Positions 56,827-64,000 of a DNA stretch of 64,000 nucleotides are shown one piece after another (position 1 is the first letter of the stretch; every line of letters begins with the position of its first letter). The stretch spans positions 81,055-145,054 of the forward strand of contig NZ_JADMJL010000017.1 in the NCBI RefSeq assembly GCF_018780585.1. The letters are read 5' to 3'. The notes under the pieces are model-generated. The model did no database searches, was not told the DNA's origin, and worked only from the letters and a program-made list of their open reading frames with translations. Position numbers and translations under genes: made by a program. Origin of the DNA: Methyloversatilis discipulorum. GTDB lineage: Bacteria > Pseudomonadota > Gammaproteobacteria > Burkholderiales > Rhodocyclaceae.

Positions 56827-56841
56827 GCAATCGACGTTCCG
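56827..56841 (-). promoter_or_regulatory. Sigma-54 promoter of the membrane-protein / PRC-barrel pair
   Basis: Minus strand: CGGAAC-GTCGA-TTGC, followed by A (TTGCA). GG and TTGC are intact; the -24 box is of the GGAAC variant seen at three other promoters here. The start site would be near 56815, 42 bases before the ATG at 56773. Confidence 0.55.
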
Positions 56842-56884
56842 CGCACGACGAAGGGCCGCCACCACGGCGCCCAGGCGGGCCCGA

Positions 56885-57253
56885 CTAGGCATCGACCATC
56901 GCCTCGCACTCGCTCTTGCAGCGCTCGCACACCTCGATGCAGGCGTCCATGTCGTCGAGGTCGCGGCAACGGGTGATGCAGGCATCACACAGGTCGGCGC
57001 AGACGGCGCACACCTGGCGGTGAAGGGTCGAGTTCATCGCCATCACCTCGGCAGCGGTCCCGCACATGCGCGCGCACACGAGCATGGTGCTCACATGCTC
57101 GGGCAAGGCATGCCGTCCGCCGAGCGACAGGCAATGACCGGTCGCCATGTGCAGGCAGATGCGCTCACATTCGTAGCAGGTGTCGATGCAGCGTTGCATT
57201 TCGGTCGCCAGCGGCGCGCCTGCGCTCGATGCCGTCGCGTCATTCGTTTCCAT
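56885..57253 (-). CDS. Cysteine-rich four-helix protein (DUF326)
   Basis: A 122-residue protein with 16 cysteines in helical CxxC and CxxxC spacing (CIDTCYECERICLHMATGHC; CAVCADLCDACITRC; CIEVCERCKSEC). This is the DUF326 / Csp four-helix bundle; some members store many Cu(I) ions inside the bundle. No signal peptide, so the cytoplasmic type. It may buffer copper for, or protect, the oxidase cluster. It has a GAGGGG site and follows the SDR gene by 20 bases. Confidence 0.88.
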   Translation of the reverse strand: METNDATASSAGAPLATEMQRCIDTCYECERICLHMATGHCLSLGGRHALPEHVSTMLVCARMCGTAAEVMAMNSTLHRQVCAVCADLCDACITRCRDLDDMDACIEVCERCKSECEAMVDA

Positions 57254-57273
57254 GGATTTCCCCTCTGGTTGGA

Positions 57274-58143
57274 TCAGCCATTGACGATTTCGCCACCGTT
57301 GGGATGCAGCACCTGCCCGGTCATGTAGCTGGAGTCGGCGCTGGCGAGGAAGACGTAGCTCGGTGCCACCTCCTCCGGCTGACCGGGCCGGCCCAGCGGC
57401 TCGTCGGTCCCGAAGGACGCGACCTCGTCCTTGTCGAAGGTCGCCGGGATCAGCGGCGTCCAGATCGGACCCGGCGCGACGGCATTGACCCGGATGCCCT
57501 GCTTGGCCAGCGCCGCCGACAGCGAGCGGGTGAAGGACACGATGGCGCCCTTGGAGGCGGCGTAGTCGATCAGGTGCGCACTGCCGCGGTAGGCGGTGAC
57601 CGAGGTCGTGTTGATGACGCAGGCGCCTTCCTTCAGATGAGGCAGCGCGAAACGCGTCAGGTGGAACATGCCGAAGATGTTGGTGCGGAAGGTGCGTTCG
57701 AGCTGATCCGTCGTGATGTCGGTCAGGCTCGGCTGGGGATGCTGTTCGCCGGCGTTGTTCACGAGGATGTCGAGCCGGCCGAAATGCTCAATCGTGTCGT
57801 CCACCAGCTTGCGGCAGAAGCCCTCGTCGCCGATGTCGCCGGCGCGGAGAAGTCCACGCACCCCCTGCTCTTCGACCTCGGCCAGCGTGGCCTGCGCATC
57901 CTCGTGCTCGTCCAGGTAGGCGATCACCACGTGCGCCCCCTCCTTCGCGAACGCCACCGACACCGCGCGACCGATGCCGCTGTCGCCGCCGGTGACCAGG
58001 GCCACGCGGTCGCGCAGCTTCGCCGCGCCGCGGTAATCCTCCATCATGTCGCGCGGCGGCGGCTGCATCGGCAATTCCTGACCGGGCTGAACGTCCTGCT
58101 CCTGCGGGGGCACGCCGCCTGCAAGGTGGTTGCCATTGATCAC
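57274..58143 (-). CDS. SDR oxidoreductase, YghA/general-stress-39 type
   Basis: A 289-residue SDR with the extra N-terminal 40 residues of this subfamily (PQEQDVQPGQELPMQPPP, then DYRGAAKLRDRVALVTGGDSGIGRAV). The active site is complete: NNAGEQHPQPS, INTTSVTAYRG and YAASKGAI. Homologues are induced by general, osmotic and desiccation stress; the substrate is unknown. It starts with GTG at 58143 after a GGAGGAG site, and is probably cotranscribed with the DUF326 gene. Confidence 0.9.
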   Translation of the reverse strand: MINGNHLAGGVPPQEQDVQPGQELPMQPPPRDMMEDYRGAAKLRDRVALVTGGDSGIGRAVSVAFAKEGAHVVIAYLDEHEDAQATLAEVEEQGVRGLLRAGDIGDEGFCRKLVDDTIEHFGRLDILVNNAGEQHPQPSLTDITTDQLERTFRTNIFGMFHLTRFALPHLKEGACVINTTSVTAYRGSAHLIDYAASKGAIVSFTRSLSAALAKQGIRVNAVAPGPIWTPLIPATFDKDEVASFGTDEPLGRPGQPEEVAPSYVFLASADSSYMTGQVLHPNGGEIVNG

Positions 58144-58180
58144 GGGTCTCTCCTCCTCGTCCGATTCCGGTCGCCGCGTG

Positions 58181-58492
58181 TCAGCGCCAGTGCCAGCGCG
58201 AACTGCGATGCATCTTCATGCCGAGGCAGACACCGACCGCTGCGCTGACGAAGGACGCCAGCGCGAGCGCGGTGAACGGACGCGCCTGCACCCGCTCGCG
58301 GCAGTGCTCGCTCATGTGCGAAAGCTGTTCGCGACAGCGCTGCATCCGTGTCGACTCGCTGCCCATCAGTTCCTCGCCGGCGTCGCCGCCGTAGTCGTCC
58401 ACGATGGGATGGCCCGCGTCGCCGGCGTACACCTTCACTTCGTCGGTCGCGCGCGGCGTGGCTTCGGTTGCACGGGTACTCGATGTGGTCAT
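58181..58492 (-). CDS. Small single-pass membrane protein
   Basis: A 103-residue protein. The N-terminal 65 residues are hydrophilic (Thr, Glu, Asp rich), then a basic amphipathic stretch (QRCREQLSHMSEHCRERVQ), and a C-terminal membrane segment (PFTALALASFVSAAVGVCLGMKMHR). The layout resembles DUF883/YqjD proteins such as the one at 6261-6506, without clear sequence identity. A GGAGG site lies 8 bases before the ATG at 58492. Confidence 0.75.
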   Translation of the reverse strand: MTTSSTRATEATPRATDEVKVYAGDAGHPIVDDYGGDAGEELMGSESTRMQRCREQLSHMSEHCRERVQARPFTALALASFVSAAVGVCLGMKMHRSSRWHWR

Positions 58493-58538
58493 CTGTTCGT
58501 CCTCCTGAGAAAAGGCAGCCTGTGGGCCGCGGGTGCCG

Positions 58539-59285
58539 TCAGTCCAGATCATCGACGACGGCGCGTTCCAGCCAGCCCTTCACCTGCTGCGCGTGTACCT
58601 GCTCGCGGGCAAGCGCCTCGCTGAAGGGCTTGATCAGGTCATCCTGGCCGGCCGAACCGGACAGGCGGATCAGCAGATCCCAGCCGGCGCCATCCGTCAG
58701 CTCGACCGACAGGATGGTTTCGAGGCACTGGGCGATCGTCGTACGCGGATCGCTGAGCACCTGCATGGCGCCGCTGCTGGCGACGCCGGCCACGTCGGCA
58801 CACGGGGTCTGGGCGGTCGGATCGGCGCCCAGCCCTTCGAGCGCCGAGGTAACGATGTGCATGTGCTCCAGTTCCTCGTCGCGGATGTGCTTCAGCTCGC
58901 CGATCGTAAAAGGCAGCGCGACGTCTGCCTGCACCGCCTCGGCCTTGTCGATCAGGGCCTGGTAGAGGCGCACGCCGGTGCGCTCGAAAGCCAGCCGCTC
59001 GCCCAGCTTGTCGACCAGCACCTCGGGGCGATGGCCGGTCAGCTTCGACAGGCCGGTCGCCAGCACGCCGGTCAGCGTGGTGGGTATCGGCACCGAGCCG
59101 ATACGCTCGGCGGCGTGGACGGATTCGGCGCGGACGGAGGCAATCGAACGCCCTTCAAGTACGCCATCGATGTGTGAAGGTCCGGAAGGGGACTGTTCGT
59201 CGGCGAAGGCCTGCATGTTCTGCACGGTGTGCAGCGAGGTCTGCGCGCCGGTACGGTTGAAACCGCTGCGGGTCACGTTCTCCAT
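58539..59285 (-). CDS. Ferritin-like domain protein
   Basis: A 248-residue protein. The first 85 residues are variable; about 90-240 are a four-helix bundle with diiron-type motifs: LAFERTGVRLYQALIDKAEA, IRDEELEHMHIVTSALEGLG (E-x2-H), LETILSVELTDGAGWDLLIRL and LAREQVHAQQVKGWLERA (E-x2-H). It may bind iron or manganese and protect against peroxide. An AGGAG site lies 8 bases before the ATG. It lies 25 bases after the next ferritin-like gene and shares its transcript. Confidence 0.82.
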   Translation of the reverse strand: MENVTRSGFNRTGAQTSLHTVQNMQAFADEQSPSGPSHIDGVLEGRSIASVRAESVHAAERIGSVPIPTTLTGVLATGLSKLTGHRPEVLVDKLGERLAFERTGVRLYQALIDKAEAVQADVALPFTIGELKHIRDEELEHMHIVTSALEGLGADPTAQTPCADVAGVASSGAMQVLSDPRTTIAQCLETILSVELTDGAGWDLLIRLSGSAGQDDLIKPFSEALAREQVHAQQVKGWLERAVVDDLD

Positions 59286-59310
59286 GTTTCGTACTCCTGT
59301 CGGCAGGTTG

Positions 59311-60474
59311 TCACGCGGCGCGGGCGAGCGGACGGTTCAGTTCGGTGCCCGAAGTCCAGTGATAGGCGGCCGCCACTTCGGTCGACGGCGAGCCGTCGGC
59401 GTTGACGCGCTCGCGATAGGCGATGGACGCCGGGTTTTCCTGCTCGACCGGCACGAAATCCGGCCCGCTGGCGCGAAGGTCCACCTCGGTCGCCAGCACT
59501 TCGCGCACGAACTCGCGCTGACTGTGGAAGGGCAAGGGCGCGGGCAGTTCGCGCGACAGCACCTCGGCCGGATCGCGCCGCTCGTGCTGCTTCATCAGCT
59601 CGCACACGTGGTGGAGATGGCCCAGCTCGTAATCGCAGAATCTTTCCCACAGCGCGCGCAGGCGCGGATTGCTTTCCGACTGCGCGCAGCTGTAGTAGCC
59701 ATAGACCTCGGCCGCCTCGTGCAGCAGCCACAGCTCGAGGAAGCTCTGCCGCGGATTCAGCAGCGAACCGTACTGCGTCACGTGCTGTTCCTCGATCGAC
59801 GCGATCTCGGCGTAGAGCTGACGCGCCACCGGGTCGGCGAAGGTCGGGCCTATCGTCATGTAGAAGTCGTGCGTCTGGTACTCGGCCGCGGTGATCAGCG
59901 TCGCATGCAGTTTCGACAGCAGATCGGCCTTCGCGGTATAGGGGTGGCGCAGGTCGTCCTCCGGTGCGCGGTGTTCGTCCACCGTCGGACGCCCTGGCAC
60001 GATGTCGGTATTGCCCTGCAGGATGTTGTTGGCGTCCTTGCCCTCCATCCGGTCCAGCAGCGCCGAATAGCGGTACAGGTGATCGAAGTCCTCCAGCAGG
60101 CCGAAGCGGTACACCTGCGCCAGATAGGGATCGGGTTCCTGCTGCGCCACGGCAGCCGTCACTTCGATCGCCACCTGCTCGTAAGCGATGGTGGTTTCGA
60201 GCGGCGAGTGATCGGCGCCGATCAGCCAGCTCACCGCCGTCGCCTGGTGCTGTTCGATGCGCCGGACGCGCGCCAGCGGCAATCGCAGATCGGCATTCAT
60301 CCGCGCCCCGATATGCGACAGACGAAGGGCATCCAGTTCGATGCCGTTCATCAGGATGATGCGGACGCGCGTGAATGCCTCGTCGTCGAGCTTGCTGATG
60401 GGCTGGCCCGCCATCTCCTTCCAGGTCAGTCCCTGCTTGTCGAGCGGCACGCCCTTGTGGTCGAGAAGATTCAT
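59311..60474 (-). CDS. Large ferritin-like / diiron-type protein
   Basis: A 387-residue helical protein I do not recognise as a named family. Several E-x2-H and E-x6-Y type helices suggest a diiron site: IAYEQVAIEVTAAVAQQEPD, FGLLEDFDHLYRYSALLDRM, ASIEEQHVTQYGSLLNP and FCDYELGHLHHVCELMKQHE. No signal peptide. The start at 60474 has a GGAG site. A -24/-12 promoter lies 73 bases upstream, making this the head of a five-gene run down to 56885. It could be an oxidase, a peroxide scavenger or a metal store; I cannot choose. Confidence 0.75.
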   Translation of the reverse strand: MNLLDHKGVPLDKQGLTWKEMAGQPISKLDDEAFTRVRIILMNGIELDALRLSHIGARMNADLRLPLARVRRIEQHQATAVSWLIGADHSPLETTIAYEQVAIEVTAAVAQQEPDPYLAQVYRFGLLEDFDHLYRYSALLDRMEGKDANNILQGNTDIVPGRPTVDEHRAPEDDLRHPYTAKADLLSKLHATLITAAEYQTHDFYMTIGPTFADPVARQLYAEIASIEEQHVTQYGSLLNPRQSFLELWLLHEAAEVYGYYSCAQSESNPRLRALWERFCDYELGHLHHVCELMKQHERRDPAEVLSRELPAPLPFHSQREFVREVLATEVDLRASGPDFVPVEQENPASIAYRERVNADGSPSTEVAAAYHWTSGTELNRPLARAA

Positions 60475-60546
60475 CTGGGGTCTCCACTTCTTGCGAAGAA
60501 ACACATGTCGGAATGCAGCGGCGAAGCGCTGCCTGTCCGGATGCCT

Positions 60547-60561
60547 GCAAGGGGTGTTCCC
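60547..60561 (-). promoter_or_regulatory. Sigma-54 promoter of the ferritin-like / SDR / DUF326 operon
   Basis: Minus strand: GGGAAC-ACCCC-TTGC, followed by A (TTGCA). GG and TTGC intact, GGGAAC -24 variant. The start site would be near 60535, 61 bases before the ATG at 60474. Confidence 0.6.
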
Positions 60562-60610
60562 GCCGCAGCCGACTGCGGGTCCGGCGCCGACGCGCCGCGT
60601 CCGGTAGGAA

Positions 60611-63600
60611 TTACAGCGCGGGAAACGTTTTTTCCGCGCCGCTCGCTTCGATCAGCGCGCCCAGCGGCAGGCCGACCATGTCAGGCCGGTTGTCCAGTTC
60701 GTAGCGCAGTTCGTAGAGCAGGCGTTCGAGCGAGAACAGTTCGAGGAAATCGCCGGCCGCCGCGGGCAGAGAACTTCCGCCCGAGTAACCATTCAGGAAG
60801 ACGGCGACCGCGTCGGCACAGGCCGCAGGCGCCATCGTCGCCAGTTCGCCCGCGCGCTCAGGTTGGGTGTGCAGCACACGCTGCGCGGCCGTCCGGATCA
60901 CGTAATCGATGGAGCGGATCATGCAGGCGACGTCACGCAGCGCAGGCTGCTTGCTGCGGCGCGCCTCCACCGGGCGCGCGGGCTCGCCCTCGAAGTCGAC
61001 GATGATGAAGGCCTCCTGCGCACGCAGGACCTGACCGAGATGCAGATCGCCATGGATGCGGATGCACTGCATCGCGCTCGCGTCGAGCGGCAGCGCCATC
61101 AGTTGCTGCCGCAGCACCTCGCGCCGGGCGAGCAGCAGGGCGGTGTCGTCGGCGATCCGGCGATCGAGGCGGTCGCGCGCGCCCTCCAGCTGAACGAAGC
61201 TGCGCTCCAGTTCGAGCAGCACGCGCTCGCGCATCGCCTGCGCCTCGGCGGCGGCGAGCGGCACCGGCGCGAAGGCGGGATCGCGTCCGGCATCGGCAAG
61301 GGTGGCGTGCAGATCGGCCACAGCCCGGCCGAGCGCGCTCATCTGCACCATGAATATCCGGTTCAGCCCCGGATACTCGTCCATCGGTTCGACGCTGCCC
61401 GGCCAGGCATCGCTGGAAAACATGCGCGCGAAGTGTTCCAGCGCGTAGTCCCACGCCGTTCCCTGGTTGTCGACGCGCTGCTGGGCGATGGCCAGCGCGC
61501 AGCGCCGGCCGTCGGCGGCCTCGTACTCGACCGCACCGGCAAGCTGCGGGGTACCCGGAAAGCCGCGTGCGGCAAGGAAGCGGCCGATCTCGATCTCCGG
61601 ATTCAGTCCGGCCTGCAGCTGCCGGTAGGCCTTCAGGTAAAGACGCGGGCCCATGAACACGCCGGTATTGGTCTGGTCGGCCGCGGCGGGCCGGACCTCG
61701 TCGTCCGGCGCCGGCCGCAGTTCGGACCAGCCCGCCTCGCGCTGGAAAACCAGCTTGCCGGCTGCCAGCGGCAACGTGTCGGCGCGTTCGAGCGCGTCGG
61801 CGAAAGCACGGCAGAACAGCACATCGGCGAAGGCGTCGTAAAGCAGACCCATGCGCGCCTGCTCGCGTACGCGAGCCAGCGCCGCGCCGCCGACGCGGTC
61901 GGCGGGGTAATCGGCCTCGTCCTCCCACGCCGTCGCGAGCGGCAGGAAGTAGTACTGGGATGGCCCCTCGGCGAAGTCGACGCGCAGCACTGACAGCAGC
62001 CACGAGCCGCCGTTGGCACGCCACTCGCGCACTTCGTCCAGACTTACCCGTGTCGGCGTCGCGGACTTTGCGGCGAACCAGCGGCGCGTGCGCAGGAAGG
62101 GCAGCATCGCTTCATCGAGCAGGCGTTCGCGGTTGCGCCGCGCGATGACGCTGCGCACCGGACTGCCGCCGTCGCCGCCGACGAACGTTTCCCAGCCGTG
62201 GGTCAGCACCAGGATGGGCAGATCGGGCTGCGGCATGCGGTCCTCGTGCCACTCGGGCGGCGGCGCCTGCGCCGACAGTTCGAAGGCGTAGAAGCCGTGG
62301 CCGGGCAAGGTGAGCAGATAGGGCAGACGGCCGACCGGCGGAAAGGCCGCGCGTCCGCTGATTTCCATCGGCACCCTGCCCTCGTGCCGCGACAGATCGA
62401 GTTCGGCCGCCTGCGGCGTGCGTGCGAGATTGGCCACGCACAGCACGCGCTGCTCGTTGCCCTGCTCGTCGACATACTCCCGCAGATAGGCCAGCACCTT
62501 GCGGTTGCCCGGTTCGAGGAAGACCAGCGAACCGCGCCCGAAGGCGCGCAAGCTGCGCCGCATCGCGATCAGGCGGCGGGTGAAGTTGAGCAGCGAATGC
62601 GGGTTGCGCGCCTGCGCCTCGACATTGATCGCGTGGTAACCGTAGACCGGGTCCATGACGGGCGGCAGGTAAAGCTGCTGCGGATCGGCGCGCGAAAAGC
62701 CGGCGTTGCGGTCGGACGTCCATTGCATCGGCGTGCGCACACCGTTGCGGTCGCCCAGATAGACGTTGTCCCCCATACCCAGTTCGTCGCCGTAATAGAC
62801 GATGGGCGAGCCGGGCAGCGTGAACAGCAGGAAGGACATCAGTTCGATGCGGTCGCGGCTGTTCTCCAGCAGCGGCGCCAGACGGCGGCGGATGCCGACG
62901 TTGAGCCGCATGCGCTGATCGTTGGCGAAGAACTGCCACATGTAGTCGCGCTCGCGATCGGTCACCATTTCCAGCGTCAGTTCATCGTGATTGCGGAGGA
63001 AGATGGCCCACTGGCAGTTCTCCGGAATGTCCGGCGTCTGCCGCATGATGTCGGTGACCGGGTAGCGGTCCTCCTGCGCCAGCGCCATGAACAGCCGCGG
63101 CATCAGCGGAAAGTGATAGGCCATGTGGCATTCGTCGCCATCACCGAAGTATTCGCGCACGTCCTCCGGCCACTGGTTGGCTTCGGCCAGCAGGATGCGT
63201 CCGCGATAGTGTTCGTCGATGACGCGACGGATCTCGCGGATGGTGGCGTGCGTTTCGGCCAGATTCTCGTTGCTCGTGCCTTCGCGTTCGCGCAGGTAGG
63301 GTACGGCGTCGAGACGGAAGCCGTCGACGCCGATGTCCAGCCAGAAGCGCATCGTGCGCAGCACCGCGCGCAGCACGCGCGGGTTCTCGAAACTGAGGTC
63401 GGGCTGGTGGCTGAAGAAGCGGTGCCAGTAGTAGGCGCCGGCCACCGGATCCCAGGTCCAGTTCGACGTTTCGGTATCGGTGAAGATGATGCGCGTGCCG
63501 GCATAGCGTTCCGGGTCATCGCTCCACACGTAGTAGTCGCGCTTGGACGACCCCTTGGGTGCGCGGCGGGCTGCCTGGAACCAGGGGTGCTGGTCCGAGG

Positions 63601-63961
63601 TGTGGTTGATCACCAGTTCGGTGATCACGCGCAGGCCACGGCGGTGCGCCTCGCGCACGAAGTGGCGGAAGTCGGCGCGCGTGCCGTAGGCCGGCAGCAC
63701 GCCGTGGTAGTCGGCCACGTCGTAGCCGTCGTCCTTCAGCGGCGACGGGTAGAAGGGCAGCAGCCACAGCGTGTCCACGCCGAGATCGCGGATGTAGTCG
63801 AGCTTCTGCGTCAGGCCGGCGAAATCGCCGACGCCGTCGTCGTTGGAATCGAAGAAGGCCTTGACGTGCAGTTCGTAGATGACCGCATCCTTGAACCACA
63901 GTGGGTCATCGGCCCGCTGCGGGTGGAGCGGGCCGGCGGCCCCGGTATCGATGCGGTCCAT
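60611..63961 (-). CDS. treS: Trehalose synthase fused to maltokinase
   Basis: A 1116-residue fusion. Residues 1 to about 555 are TreS (GH13): [40 protein letters not shown], nucleophile in [14 protein letters not shown], acid/base in [12 protein letters not shown], and [12 protein letters not shown]. From about 590 it is a maltokinase (Mak/Pep2): [13 protein letters not shown] is the catalytic loop and [10 protein letters not shown] the metal loop. TreS interconverts maltose and trehalose; the kinase makes maltose-1-phosphate for GlgE-type glucan synthesis. The start at 63961 follows a GGAGG site. Confidence 0.95.
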   Translation of the reverse strand: MDRIDTGAAGPLHPQRADDPLWFKDAVIYELHVKAFFDSNDDGVGDFAGLTQKLDYIRDLGVDTLWLLPFYPSPLKDDGYDVADYHGVLPAYGTRADFRHFVREAHRRGLRVITELVINHTSDQHPWFQAARRAPKGSSKRDYYVWSDDPERYAGTRIIFTDTETSNWTWDPVAGAYYWHRFFSHQPDLSFENPRVLRAVLRTMRFWLDIGVDGFRLDAVPYLREREGTSNENLAETHATIREIRRVIDEHYRGRILLAEANQWPEDVREYFGDGDECHMAYHFPLMPRLFMALAQEDRYPVTDIMRQTPDIPENCQWAIFLRNHDELTLEMVTDRERDYMWQFFANDQRMRLNVGIRRRLAPLLENSRDRIELMSFLLFTLPGSPIVYYGDELGMGDNVYLGDRNGVRTPMQWTSDRNAGFSRADPQQLYLPPVMDPVYGYHAINVEAQARNPHSLLNFTRRLIAMRRSLRAFGRGSLVFLEPGNRKVLAYLREYVDEQGNEQRVLCVANLARTPQAAELDLSRHEGRVPMEISGRAAFPPVGRLPYLLTLPGHGFYAFELSAQAPPPEWHEDRMPQPDLPILVLTHGWETFVGGDGGSPVRSVIARRNRERLLDEAMLPFLRTRRWFAAKSATPTRVSLDEVREWRANGGSWLLSVLRVDFAEGPSQYYFLPLATAWEDEADYPADRVGGAALARVREQARMGLLYDAFADVLFCRAFADALERADTLPLAAGKLVFQREAGWSELRPAPDDEVRPAAADQTNTGVFMGPRLYLKAYRQLQAGLNPEIEIGRFLAARGFPGTPQLAGAVEYEAADGRRCALAIAQQRVDNQGTAWDYALEHFARMFSSDAWPGSVEPMDEYPGLNRIFMVQMSALGRAVADLHATLADAGRDPAFAPVPLAAAEAQAMRERVLLELERSFVQLEGARDRLDRRIADDTALLLARREVLRQQLMALPLDASAMQCIRIHGDLHLGQVLRAQEAFIIVDFEGEPARPVEARRSKQPALRDVACMIRSIDYVIRTAAQRVLHTQPERAGELATMAPAACADAVAVFLNGYSGGSSLPAAAGDFLELFSLERLLYELRYELDNRPDMVGLPLGALIEASGAEKTFPAL

Positions 63962-63972
63962 GGCGCCTCCGG

Positions 63973-64000
63973 TCAAAGGTAGTAGTCGAAGTCGCGCTCG
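63973..64000 (-). CDS. 3' end of an upstream gene (partial; perhaps glgE)
   Basis: Only the last codons are inside the window, reading ERDFDYYL then stop on the minus strand, 11 bases before the treS ATG. The spacing implies the same operon. A maltosyltransferase (GlgE) would fit the pathway, but nine codons cannot show it. Confidence 0.4.

Overview
The window is about two-thirds G+C by eye, with densely packed genes that often overlap by four bases. Its protein families (NDH-2, a caa3-type oxidase cluster, GlgA/GlgC/TreY/TreZ/TreS, DksA/TraR, YihY, BON and PRC-barrel proteins) suggest a chromosomal stretch of a Betaproteobacterium, perhaps Rhodocyclales or Burkholderiales. That placement rests on general character, not on a marker gene. 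I see no rRNA, tRNA, CRISPR array, insertion sequence or prophage.

Layout. (1) 1-8394, minus strand: PRC-barrel and BON stress proteins; an operon of DUF883-like protein, holin-family membrane protein, small membrane protein, hybrid histidine kinase and YihY; then a sigma-54 response regulator (enhancer-binding protein, EBP). (2) 8887-13633, plus strand: glycosyltransferase, SDR, heptose-type HAD phosphatase, GT9 and a second glycosyltransferase. (3) 13677-30612: glgA, glk, then an eight-gene minus-strand chain: DUF4142 lipoprotein, MscS channel, zinc metallopeptidase, glgX, topoisomerase IB, glgC, treZ and a malQ-treY fusion. (4) 31051-35128: an rpoN (sigma-54) copy outside its usual neighbourhood, then a small stress-like protein, a glycosyltransferase and a DUF2334 deacetylase. 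(5) 35129-47175: PAP2, glycosyltransferase, phospholipase D-VTT fusion with an endonuclease/exonuclease/phosphatase partner, ChaB-like protein, DksA/TraR protein, NDH-2, secreted small protein, AI-2E-type permease and a giant DUF748 protein. (6) 47183-52519: terminal oxidase cluster, DUF2231 and CopD-like proteins. (7) 52581-60474: small stress genes (two BON lipoproteins, DUF1328, CBS pair, two SDRs, PRC barrel, cysteine-rich DUF326, two ferritin-like proteins). (8) 60611-64000: treS-maltokinase fusion and the tail of one more gene.

How it fits together. In most larger intergenic gaps I find a good -24/-12 sigma-54 promoter (GG-N10-GC, typically GGGCAC-N5-TTGC, GGGCAT-N5-TTGC or GGGAAC-N5-TTGC), correctly oriented and 20-90 bases before a start codon. 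I list fourteen, plus one weaker. Together they would control nearly every operon here, including rpoN itself. The window also holds an EBP and a candidate sensor kinase. My central inference is that this is a self-contained, sigma-54-driven stress island: trehalose and glycogen metabolism, envelope lipid and glycan remodelling, alternative respiration, thiol- and metal-binding proteins and DNA topology. It resembles in content the trehalose/glycogen/desiccation cluster that I recall from Pseudomonas aeruginosa, but with a dedicated sigma-54 circuit. The gene calls are direct; the regulon is inferred from promoter matches read by eye.
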